Position numbers and translations under genes: made by a program. A DNA stretch of 29,451 nucleotides, from assembly GCA_044360285.1 (NCBI GenBank), contig JBIKKP010000019.1:1-29451 (forward strand), given 5' to 3'. The DNA is from UBA2645 sp044360285. GTDB taxonomy: Bacteria; Pseudomonadota; Alphaproteobacteria; Rickettsiales; UBA1997. Numbering within the stretch: position 1 is the stretch's first letter; each line of letters opens with the position of its first letter. The notes under the pieces were generated by a model. It searched no databases, was not told the DNA's origin, and was given only the letters and a program-made list of their open reading frames with translations. Positions 21,566 through 28,225 of this stretch are shown piece by piece.

Positions 21566-23713
21566 CTAAACATTTTTTAATTTTTCCGCTATCCGAAGAA
21601 TTAATTTCGAATAAGGCTGATTATGAATGTTAGAAATCAGAATACTCCGCTCTTGGCTCAACAAAACATACTCCTCTTCTATCGTGTAGCTATTAAGAGA
21701 AGAGAAAATTTCTTTCTTTCTGGATGCGTACGAAATTTTACAAAAACTTGCATCACCACTAATCCAAAGATCAGTTATAGCAGGAGCTTTATCTATTTCT
21801 GATCTGGTGTTATTAATTACTTCCAACAACTGATTCATATCCTTCAACGACCTAGACCAATTACGCTGTAAGACTTCGTTAATATATCTTTCCTTTGAAT
21901 CGTTATCAGCACTACCAACATCAACCTTTATAGCTTCTTTGGCCTTTTTATTCATCTCCAGATTCAACTCTTTTAATTGACGTTCTGAAACTATTGCCGG
22001 GGCGTTCATCATCAAATCTTGCGCGCGGCCATTCATTGGGAATGGAATTACTTCGCGGATATTTGGTTCATCGGCCAAAAGCATCACAATACGATCAATT
22101 CCTGGAGCCAAGCCACCGTGCGGCGGCGCGCCGAATTTGAAGGCGTTAAGCATTGCGCCGAATTGTTTTTCAACAACCTCGCGGCCATAACCAGCAAGCT
22201 CGAAAGCGCGATACATGATTTCTGGTTTGTGGTTTCGAATTGCACCGCTCGACAATTCCACGCCGTTGCAAACGATGTCATATTGGAAAGCTTTGATGGT
22301 GAGCGGATCCTGTGAATTCAAGGCTTCAAGGCCACCTTGTGGCATTGAGAATGGATTGTGTGAGAAATCAACTTTTCCAGTTTCTTCGTTTAATTCATAC
22401 ATTGGGAAATCGACGATCCAGCAGAATTTGTAGATTGATTCATCAATTAGCCCCAAATCATTGCCAAGTTTTATACGAACTTGACCGGCGATTTTAGCGG
22501 CTTCCGAGGTTTTTCCGCACGAGAAAAATACCGCGTCACCATTTTGTAAACCGGCAGATTTTTTCAGCTCGGCCAATTTTTCTGCCGACAAGAATTTCGC
22601 AATTGGCCCCTTCGCTTCACCAGCTTCGTCAAAACCAATATACGCCAAACCCTTCGCACCAAAGCTTTGCGCGAATTCGATCATTTTATCAAAAAACGAA
22701 CGCGGCTGCGCTGCGCATTTTGGTGCTGGAATGGCGCGAATTGTGGCGCCTTGCTCAATTTGCTTGGCAAAAATTGAAAAATCTGAACCGCGGAAAATTT
22801 CTGTGGCGTCCGAAATTAAAATTGGATTACGCAAATCTGGCTTGTCGATGCCGTATTTGAGCATCGCTTCGTCATAAGCGATATGCACAAATTTTTCGTC
22901 GGAAGTTTTTTTTGTGCCGAATTTTTTGAAGATATTTTTGAGAACCGGCTCAATTGCGTCAAACACGTCTTCTTGCGTGACGAAACTCATTTCCATATCG
23001 AGCTGATAAAATTCTGGCGAGCGATCTGCCCGCAAATCTTCATCGCGAAAACATGGCGCGATTTGGAAATAGCGGTTGAAACCAGCAACCATCAAAAGCT
23101 GTTTGAACTGCTGTGGCGCTTGCGGCAGCGCGTAAAATTTTCCTGGGTGAAGACGAGCTGGAACCAAATAATCGCGAGCTCCCTCTGGGCTTGATGCGGT
23201 AAGGATTGGCGTTTGAATTTCCAAAAATCCCTGCTTGGTCATTTCCTCGCGGATGCTTGAAATCACCTTGCTGCGCAGGATTATGTTTTTGTGAACTTTG
23301 TCGCGACGAAGATCGAGGAAGCGATATTTTAGGCGAAGTTCTTCAGACGAAGCCTCGTCAGAGTTGATTTGGAAGGGAATTTGTTCGGCAGCGGATTCAA
23401 CATTTAACTCATCAATTCGTACTTCAATTTCACCAGTGACCAGATTTGGATTAACAACTTCAGATGCACGCGCCTTCACTTCGCCAATCACAGTAACAAC
23501 AGATTCCAACTTAATTGAAGCAAGCTGGTCGAGATTTAGCTTGGTATTTTGCTGATCAATCACCAACTGCGTAATTCCAAAATGGTCGCGCAAATCAATA
23601 AAAATAAGCGACCCGTGATCACGTTTTGAATGAACCCAGCCAGAAAGCTTCACCTTGGTTCCAACATTAGATTTGTTGAGCTCAGCGCAATTATGCGTAC
23701 GATATTTATGCAT
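21566..23713 (-). CDS. aspS: Aspartate-tRNA ligase with a C-terminal extension
   Basis: AspRS charges tRNA(Asp) with aspartate. It is a class II synthetase with an OB-fold anticodon domain, a catalytic core and a GAD insertion. The start MHKYRTHNCAELNKSNVG and GWVHSKRDHGSLIFIDLRD are diagnostic. Motif 2 is in CFRDEDLRADRSPEFYQLDM and motif 3 in GGLAPGIDRIVMLLADEP. The canonical body ends near residue 588 after MMNAPAIVSERQLKELNL. The gene then continues for about 126 codons (21566-21946) in a more AT-rich segment that encodes a charged, partly helical tail with no family I know. Total length is 715 against about 590-600 in usual bacterial enzymes. The ATG has no Shine-Dalgarno and lies just after a terminator-like hairpin. 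Confidence 0.95.
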   Translation of the reverse strand: MHKYRTHNCAELNKSNVGTKVKLSGWVHSKRDHGSLIFIDLRDHFGITQLVIDQQNTKLNLDQLASIKLESVVTVIGEVKARASEVVNPNLVTGEIEVRIDELNVESAAEQIPFQINSDEASSEELRLKYRFLDLRRDKVHKNIILRSKVISSIREEMTKQGFLEIQTPILTASSPEGARDYLVPARLHPGKFYALPQAPQQFKQLLMVAGFNRYFQIAPCFRDEDLRADRSPEFYQLDMEMSFVTQEDVFDAIEPVLKNIFKKFGTKKTSDEKFVHIAYDEAMLKYGIDKPDLRNPILISDATEIFRGSDFSIFAKQIEQGATIRAIPAPKCAAQPRSFFDKMIEFAQSFGAKGLAYIGFDEAGEAKGPIAKFLSAEKLAELKKSAGLQNGDAVFFSCGKTSEAAKIAGQVRIKLGNDLGLIDESIYKFCWIVDFPMYELNEETGKVDFSHNPFSMPQGGLEALNSQDPLTIKAFQYDIVCNGVELSSGAIRNHKPEIMYRAFELAGYGREVVEKQFGAMLNAFKFGAPPHGGLAPGIDRIVMLLADEPNIREVIPFPMNGRAQDLMMNAPAIVSERQLKELNLEMNKKAKEAIKVDVGSADNDSKERYINEVLQRNWSRSLKDMNQLLEVINNTRSEIDKAPAITDLWISGDASFCKISYASRKKEIFSSLNSYTIEEEYVLLSQERSILISNIHNQPYSKLILRIAEKLKNV

Positions 23714-23716
23714 TTC

Positions 23717-23745
23717 TAAAAAATAAAAAATCGGGCAAAACCCGA
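23717..23745 (-). terminator. Intrinsic terminator-like hairpin just before the aspS start
   Basis: Read on the minus strand, TCGGG, a 5-nt loop TTTTG and CCCGA are followed by a run of T broken by one A (23717-23730). The stem arms are 23741-23745 and 23731-23735. The T-run ends about 4 bp before the aspS ATG at 23713. It would end transcripts from virB3, or act as an attenuator of aspS. Confidence 0.75.
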
Positions 23746-23768
23746 CTGAAGTTAAAACTGTAAAAAGG

Positions 23769-23869
23769 TCACCCTCACCCCAGCCCTCTCCCCTCAAGGG
23801 AGAGGGAGTTTGTCCGAGCTCGATTAAAGCTCCCTCTCCCTTGATGGGAGAGGGCTGGGGTGAGGGTGA
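23769..23869. repeat. Large CCCTCACCCC-type palindrome (40-bp stem)
   Basis: Outer arms 23769-23792 and 23846-23869 are perfect 24-bp complements (core CACCCTCACCCCAGCCCTCT). Inner arms 23794-23808 and 23830-23844 are perfect 15-bp complements. A single C/T mismatch at 23793/23845 separates them and a 21-nt loop remains. It is much richer in G+C than its surroundings. Palindromes of this ACCCTCACCCC...GGGGTGAGGGT type are seen between genes in many unrelated bacteria. It begins 56 bp upstream of aspS and ends 5 bp from the virB3 stop. Confidence 0.9.
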
Positions 23870-23874
23870 AAAAA

Positions 23875-24171
23875 CTAATAAACGTCGTATGAATTGGTGC
23901 CGCTATGATACATGCGGTTGCGACACACATTACATTTCGACGTTCTGGCAATAAAAAGTTCAATTGCGCGTGGTTCTTTTAAACAAATAAACCAGGCAAC
24001 CGCATGCAATCCAGGCAGCATGACCAAAAGGTAGAAAAATTTTGAAGTCAGAACGAAAGCAAGCAGTGAAATGATGCAATTTAATGCAGCAAAAGTATAG
24101 CTCACTCCAAACAGAAGCGGGGGTCTGGTGAGGCCCAAAAATAGAGGGTCGGTGCCAATTGTGCCGGACAT
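23875..24171 (-). CDS. virB3: Type IV secretion system protein VirB3
   Basis: This 98-residue inner-membrane protein starts MSGTIGTDPLFLGLTRPPLL, the TDPLFxGxTRP signature of VirB3, then has two hydrophobic segments (about 21-42 and 44-63) and the cytoplasmic LKEPRAIELFIARTSKCNV. It ends CRNRMYHSGTNSYDVY, like the Rickettsiales (rvh) proteins that close with a short NSY motif. VirB3 sits at the base of the secretion channel with the VirB4 ATPase. In Rickettsiales virB3 is usually followed directly by virB4 and virB6, but here it is followed by a palindrome and aspS. It is divergent from the repeat and aspartate aminotransferase gene. The protein looks intact, with normal length. Confidence 0.9.
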   Translation of the reverse strand: MSGTIGTDPLFLGLTRPPLLFGVSYTFAALNCIISLLAFVLTSKFFYLLVMLPGLHAVAWFICLKEPRAIELFIARTSKCNVCRNRMYHSGTNSYDVY

Positions 24172-24212
24172 TTTTTCGAATTATTTTCGGTTAATTTTTA
24201 GGGAGGAAATAA

Positions 24213-24240
24213 TTGACAAGAGCAAGTTTGCGCATAAAAC
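24213..24240 (+). promoter_or_regulatory. Weak sigma-70-like promoter candidate
   Basis: A perfect TTGACA at 24213-24218 is followed after 16 bp by TAAAAC at 24235-24240, a poor -10. It points toward the aspartate aminotransferase gene about 175 bp downstream, with the repeat copy at 24299 in the resulting leader. The assignment rests on the -35 box only. Confidence 0.25.
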
Positions 24241-24298
24241 GCGCGCCCCCAAAAAAAGTCAACGCGGCATTCGTCGCAAAACCGAATCTCTTGACCAT

Positions 24299-24392
24299 CG
24301 TCATCCTTGAATTGCGAAACAATTCGAGGATCTCGTACGTTTTAGCGATGAACAAAAAAAGATCCTCGAAACCCTTGGTTTCAAGGATGACG
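24299..24392 (+). repeat. Dispersed palindromic repeat, copy 2
   Basis: Two hairpin modules in tandem. The first runs CGTCATCCTTG, a stem of AATTG/CAATT, then CGAGGATCTCGT. A linker GTTTTAGCGATGAAC plus A-run follows, then GATCCTCGAAACC pairing with GGTTTCAAGGAT and ending TGACG. The outermost CGTCATCC and GGATGACG can also pair, making the unit a large palindrome. It lies upstream of the aspartate aminotransferase start, and by chance or otherwise a reading frame stays open through it into that gene. Confidence 0.9.
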
Positions 24393-24416
24393 GATACTTT
24401 AATAAAACAACCAAAT

Positions 24417-25622
24417 ATGTCATTTCTCGCCTCTTCACTTTCAAACATTAAAGCATCGCCAACCATCGCAATTTCGATGAAAGCCGCTGAATTAAAGGCT
24501 GCCGGCAAAGATATTATTGGCTTAAGCATGGGCGAGCCAGACTTCGACACACCGCAAAATATCAAAGATGCTGTTGTTGTTGCACTGGCGAAAGGCGACA
24601 CAAAATATACCGCAGTTGATGGAACTGCAGCACTTAAAAAAGCGGTGGCAGAAAAATTCAAACGCGAAAATTCTCTTGAATATAAACCATCGCAAATCCT
24701 TGTCTCTACTGGTGCAAAGCAAGTTATTTACAATGCACTTGTTGCCACACTAAACGCTGAAGATGAAGTAATTATTCCAGCGCCTTTCTGGGTTTCTTAT
24801 CCAGACATGGTTTTGCTTGCCGGGGGGAAACCGGTGATTGTTGATTCATCGGCAGAAAATAATTTCAAAATTTCTGCAAGCGCACTTGCAGCAGCAATCA
24901 CGCCAAAAACAAAATGGCTAATTTTAAATTCTCCAAGCAACCCAACGGGTGCATGCTACAGCGAGGCCGAGCTAAAATCTTTAGCAGAAGTTTTGTTGAA
25001 GCATCCTCACGTTCACATCATGTCAGATGACATCTACGAACATCTGGTTTTTGAAGGATTCAAATTTTTCACCATCGCACAAGTTGAGCCAAAACTAAAA
25101 GAACGCACCTTGGTGATTAACGGCGTTTCTAAGGCTTACTCAATGACTGGATTTCGCATTGGCTATGGCGCTGGCGAAGAAAAATTGATCAAGGCAATGT
25201 CGATGATTCAATCGCAAAGCACCTCCAGCCCAGTTTCAATTTCGCAAGCTGCTGCAGTGGAAGCGCTGAATGGTCCACAAACCTACATTCACGAAAGCAA
25301 AAAAGTTTTCGAAGAGCGCCGCAATATGGTCGTAAAAATGCTCAACGAAATTGATGGCATAAATTGCAACACTCCAAACGGCGCGTTCTATGTCTTTCCT
25401 TCCTGCCAAGGACTTTACGGCAGAAAAACTTTAGCTGGAAAAGTGATTGAAAATGACAGCGATTTTGCAACTTACTTACTGGAAGACGCCTTGGTGGCCG
25501 TGGTTCCAGGCGTTGCTTTTGGTGCGCCAGGATTTTTTCGAATCTCCTACGCCGCATCAAACGAATTCCTCAAAAATGCCATGGAGCGAATCGCCGCATC
25601 CTGCAAAAAATTGAGCAAATAG
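24417..25622 (+). CDS. aspC: Aspartate aminotransferase (class I, Ib-type)
   Basis: This PLP enzyme exchanges amino groups between aspartate and 2-oxoglutarate. The 401 residues from the ATG at 24417 start MSFLASSLSNIKASPTIAIS and contain IIGLSMGEPDFDTPQNIK (33-50), the YTAVDGTAALKKAVAEKF segment, ILNSPSNPTGACYSEAEL, DDIYEHLVFEGFKF and the PLP lysine Lys239 in VINGVSKAYSMTGFRIGYGA. The C-terminal GAPGFFRISYAASNEFLKNA holds the substrate Arg. Length is normal for the Rhizobiales/Rickettsiales type. An open frame runs upstream to a TTG at 24213 through a repeat, but that would add 68 atypical residues. coaX follows after 4 bp. Some enzymes of this group also act on prephenate, which cannot be judged here. 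Confidence 0.94.
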   Translation: MSFLASSLSNIKASPTIAISMKAAELKAAGKDIIGLSMGEPDFDTPQNIKDAVVVALAKGDTKYTAVDGTAALKKAVAEKFKRENSLEYKPSQILVSTGAKQVIYNALVATLNAEDEVIIPAPFWVSYPDMVLLAGGKPVIVDSSAENNFKISASALAAAITPKTKWLILNSPSNPTGACYSEAELKSLAEVLLKHPHVHIMSDDIYEHLVFEGFKFFTIAQVEPKLKERTLVINGVSKAYSMTGFRIGYGAGEEKLIKAMSMIQSQSTSSPVSISQAAAVEALNGPQTYIHESKKVFEERRNMVVKMLNEIDGINCNTPNGAFYVFPSCQGLYGRKTLAGKVIENDSDFATYLLEDALVAVVPGVAFGAPGFFRISYAASNEFLKNAMERIAASCKKLSK

Positions 25623-25626
25623 CGCG

Positions 25627-26406
25627 ATGCTTCTCACCTTCGACATCGGTAATACCAACATCACGATTGGCCTGTTTGACGGCAAGCAGCTGACGCATAA
25701 ATGGCGTTTGGTCAGCAATCTAAAAAGATCGCCCGACGATTACGCCGTTGATATTATTGAACTTTTTTTGAATGAAAAATTCGATTGCTTAAAAATTGAC
25801 GGATGCGTCATCGCGTCAGTTGTGCCAATGCTTACGGGCATAATTTTTGAAGCGGTAAAAAAGTTTTTGAGCGAAGAAGTCACTAAAGAAACCATCATAC
25901 TGGGCACAAAAAATGTCGATATTGGCGTGAAATGTCGGCTCAAAAATAAAAATGAAATCGGCCATGATCGCTTAATCAACGCACTTGCTGGATATAAAAA
26001 ATTCGGCGAAAATTTAATTATTATCGATTTTGGCACCGCGACAACTTTCGACATAGTTGGAAAAGACGGCGAATATCTTGGCGGCGTAATTGCACCGGGC
26101 ATCAATTTATCTCTTAAAGCCTTGCACGACATGACCGCGCAGCTGCCGAAAATTTCGGTAAAACCGCAAAAAAATGTCATCGGCAAAAACACCACCGAAG
26201 CAATGAATTCAGGAGTTTATTTTGGCTACATTTCAATGATTGAAGGCATGGTTAAGCGCATCGAAGAAGAGCTTGGTTGCAAAACAACTCACATCATCAC
26301 CGGTGGCTTGGCAGAAATTTTCAAAGAAAAATTAAGCGACATGCATCATGAAAGCGACCTTACGCTGGAAGGGCTGCGCGAGGTTTACCAAAAAAATAAA
26401 AAATGA
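25627..26406 (+). CDS. coaX: Type III pantothenate kinase
   Basis: CoaX phosphorylates pantothenate, the first step of coenzyme A synthesis. It is an ASKHA-fold enzyme that is not inhibited by CoA and depends on monovalent cations. The 259 residues begin MLLTFDIGNTNITIGLFDGK, the phosphate-binding loop with the catalytic aspartate, and contain GHDRLINALAGYKKF and LIIIDFGTATTFDIVGKDGE, then YLGGVIAPGINLSLKALHDM, typical of the family. The end THIITGGLAEIF is the ADENOSINE-type motif of the fold. It begins 4 bp after the aspartate aminotransferase stop and overlaps trpG by 4 bp (ATGA), so both are likely co-translated. It probably supplies CoA from imported pantothenate, since panB/panC are not here. 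Confidence 0.94.
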   Translation: MLLTFDIGNTNITIGLFDGKQLTHKWRLVSNLKRSPDDYAVDIIELFLNEKFDCLKIDGCVIASVVPMLTGIIFEAVKKFLSEEVTKETIILGTKNVDIGVKCRLKNKNEIGHDRLINALAGYKKFGENLIIIDFGTATTFDIVGKDGEYLGGVIAPGINLSLKALHDMTAQLPKISVKPQKNVIGKNTTEAMNSGVYFGYISMIEGMVKRIEEELGCKTTHIITGGLAEIFKEKLSDMHHESDLTLEGLREVYQKNKK

Positions 26407-26969
26407 TTCTGCTCATCGATAACTACGACAGTTTTACCTACAACCTCTACCACTACTTGATTCAAGCCGGTGAAAAAGAAGTTTTGGTGAAAAGAAATGA
26501 CGAGATTTCAATTGATGAAATAAAAAAGCTGAACCCGCGCGCAATCGTGCTCTCCCCTGGTCCCTGCACTCCAAATGAAGCGGGAATTTGTTTGGAAGTG
26601 ATTGAAAAGCTGAAAGGAATTTATCCAATTTTTGGCGTTTGTCTGGGCCATCAAGCAATTGGTCAAGCCTTTGGTGGCAAGGTTGTGACAACTTATCCAA
26701 TGCATGGAAAAGTCAGCGAAGTTTTTCACGAGAAAAAAAATCTCTTCAAAAATTTACCCTCGCCAATCAAAGCAACACGTTATCACTCATTGATAATTGA
26801 AAGAGAAACTTGCCCATCAGACCTTGAAATCACTGCTTCCACAGCTGATGGCATAATCATGGGAATTGCCCACAAAAAATATAAAATTTTTGGCGTACAA
26901 TTTCACCCCGAGTCGATTGCTTCTGAATTTGGTCACGAAATTATCAAAAATTTTCTAAGCGAGATTTGA
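26403..26969 (+). CDS. trpG: Anthranilate/aminodeoxychorismate synthase glutaminase subunit
   Basis: This class I glutamine amidotransferase releases ammonia from glutamine for TrpE or PabB. The 188 residues begin MILLIDNYDSFTYNLYHYL, have the oxyanion strand VLSPGPCTPNEAG, the nucleophile Cys80 in FGVCLGHQAIGQAFGG, and the His168/Glu170 pair in GVQFHPESIAS. All catalytic residues are intact. The large subunit gene (trpE or pabB) is absent from the window, so the protein could serve tryptophan synthesis, folate synthesis or both; the trpD gene downstream favours tryptophan. The ATG overlaps the coaX stop by 4 bp. A repeat copy at 26993 begins 23 bp after its stop and separates it from trpD. 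Confidence 0.93.
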   Translation: MILLIDNYDSFTYNLYHYLIQAGEKEVLVKRNDEISIDEIKKLNPRAIVLSPGPCTPNEAGICLEVIEKLKGIYPIFGVCLGHQAIGQAFGGKVVTTYPMHGKVSEVFHEKKNLFKNLPSPIKATRYHSLIIERETCPSDLEITASTADGIIMGIAHKKYKIFGVQFHPESIASEFGHEIIKNFLSEI

Positions 26970-26992
26970 CCTCAACCGTCATCCCTCTTTCT

Positions 26993-27084
26993 CGTCATCC
27001 TTGGATGCAAAGCATCCGAGGATCTCGTGAGTTTTAGCGTTGAACAAAACAAGATCCTCGAAGCCTTTGGCTTCAAGGATGACG
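26993..27084 (+). repeat. Dispersed palindromic repeat, copy 3
   Basis: Same two-hairpin layout as the copy at 24299. The first hairpin has the stem GGATGC/GCATCC in place of AATTG/CAATT; the linker GTTTTAGCGTTGAACAAAAC is nearly identical; the second hairpin is GATCCTCGAAGCC with GGCTTCAAGGAT. Several loop and stem changes are matched on both arms, as expected if the fold is selected or if stems were exchanged. A partial CGTCATCC also occurs at 26978. It sits between trpG and trpD. Confidence 0.9.
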
Positions 27085-27144
27085 AGGTTGTAATGATGAT
27101 GAGTTTGAAGTGAAGACGGACTTAATTTTAAAACAGCCACTAAA

Positions 27145-28104
27145 ATGCTAACCGCAGCAAATTACGAAAAAATTTTTAACGAAATAATCGACGGAAAAAT
27201 TGCTGCGAATGATGTCAAAAAATTTCTCCTCGAACTAAATTCGCAAAACCTGCCAAGCCAGGCATTCATTGGCGCGGCTGCTGCACTAAAACAGCGCATG
27301 AAAAAAATTTCTGCGCCAAGAAATTCAATTGACGTTTGCGGAACTGGCGGTGATGGACTTAGAACTTTAAACATTTCCACCGCCGTTTGTTTTGTGATCG
27401 CTGCTGCGGGAATTCCGGTTGCAAAACATGGCAACAAAGCAATGTCATCCAGCTCTGGCTCAGCGGATATTTTCTTGGAACTTGGTGTAAAATTTTCTTC
27501 AGAAATTTCGGAAATTGAAAAAAATCTCGCTGAAAAAAAACTCTGTTTTCTCTTCGCGCCCTACTTCCACGAAGCGCTAAAAAATGTTGCAGAAATTCGT
27601 AAGAATCTTGGCGTTCCAACAATTTTTAATTTTCTTGGACCGCTCTTAAACCCAGCAAACACAAGATTCCAGCTTATTGGCACAGCAAAAAAAGATGTGA
27701 TGAAAAAAATGGCAGAAGTGTTGGCGCAAGATCAAAAAAATTCTGCTTACATTGTGCACGGGCTTGACGGCATGGATGAAATTTCGCTCTGCGCTGATTC
27801 ACTGCTTCTTCGCGTTGAAAATGGAAAAATTTTTGATGAACAGATAATTAACCCAGAGAAATTTGGCCTAAAAAAAGTTCCGCTCTCAGCCTTATCTGGA
27901 GCAACTCCACAGCATAATGCACAAAAACTACTCGCTTTGCTTGATGGGGAAAAATCTGCTTATTTTGATATTGTCACCCTGAATGCGGCCTTCGCTTTCA
28001 AGCTTGCTGGCAAGGTAGAAAAAATTGAAGATGGGTTGGAGCTAGCAAAATCAATGATTGAAAGTGGAGAAACAAAAGAAGTTCTAGAAAAGATTGCCAT
28101 CTAG
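27145..28104 (+). CDS. trpD: Anthranilate phosphoribosyltransferase
   Basis: TrpD couples anthranilate to phosphoribosyl pyrophosphate in tryptophan synthesis. The 319 residues are slightly shorter than the usual 330-345. The glycine-rich PRPP loop CGTGGDG (65-71), the NISTAV strand, KHGNKAMSSSSGSADIFLEL and FNFLGPLLNPAN are present, as is HGLDGMDEIS, the metal-binding region. In the second motif most bacteria have KHGNRSVSSxSGSAD, so Lys-Ala-Met here is a small departure. It lies 175 bp after trpG with a repeat between, so it may be expressed from that gap. No trpC, trpF, trpB or trpA follows; a convergent lipoprotein gene does. Confidence 0.93.
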   Translation: MLTAANYEKIFNEIIDGKIAANDVKKFLLELNSQNLPSQAFIGAAAALKQRMKKISAPRNSIDVCGTGGDGLRTLNISTAVCFVIAAAGIPVAKHGNKAMSSSSGSADIFLELGVKFSSEISEIEKNLAEKKLCFLFAPYFHEALKNVAEIRKNLGVPTIFNFLGPLLNPANTRFQLIGTAKKDVMKKMAEVLAQDQKNSAYIVHGLDGMDEISLCADSLLLRVENGKIFDEQIINPEKFGLKKVPLSALSGATPQHNAQKLLALLDGEKSAYFDIVTLNAAFAFKLAGKVEKIEDGLELAKSMIESGETKEVLEKIAI

Positions 28105-28163
28105 AAAACAGCATAGGAAGGAATCAAAATTCCTTAAAAAAACATCTCAACACAACGAAGTAC

Positions 28164-28197
28164 TCCCAAATTGATTGATGGTGAAATCAATTTGGGA
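28164..28197. terminator. 13-bp inverted repeat between convergent trpD and lipoprotein gene
   Basis: Arms 28164-28176 (TCCCAAATTGATT) and 28185-28197 pair perfectly around an 8-nt loop. A second, smaller hairpin (AAGGAAT/ATTCCTT, 28118-28135) precedes it. Neither has a T-tract. The position between converging genes suggests a bidirectional transcription end or transcript stabiliser. Confidence 0.5.
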
Positions 28198-28225
28198 AGA
28201 ACTCAAAACTTAGCTAATTAAGCTA

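Noticed and set aside
23714..23797. Upstream aspS start within the palindrome
   Set aside because: The added residues come from the palindrome and the terminator hairpin; AspRS enzymes begin at the MHKYRTH-type motif, which matches the ATG at 23713.
24213..24416. TTG start giving a 469-residue aspartate aminotransferase
   Set aside because: It would add 68 residues translated through a dispersed palindromic repeat, while the ATG at 24417 gives the exact family N-terminus and length.
25740..26195. 151-codon open frame on the minus strand inside coaX
   Set aside because: It is antisense to a clear CoaX coding region, has no ribosome-binding site, and its sequence resembles no protein; it arises from codon bias of the real gene.
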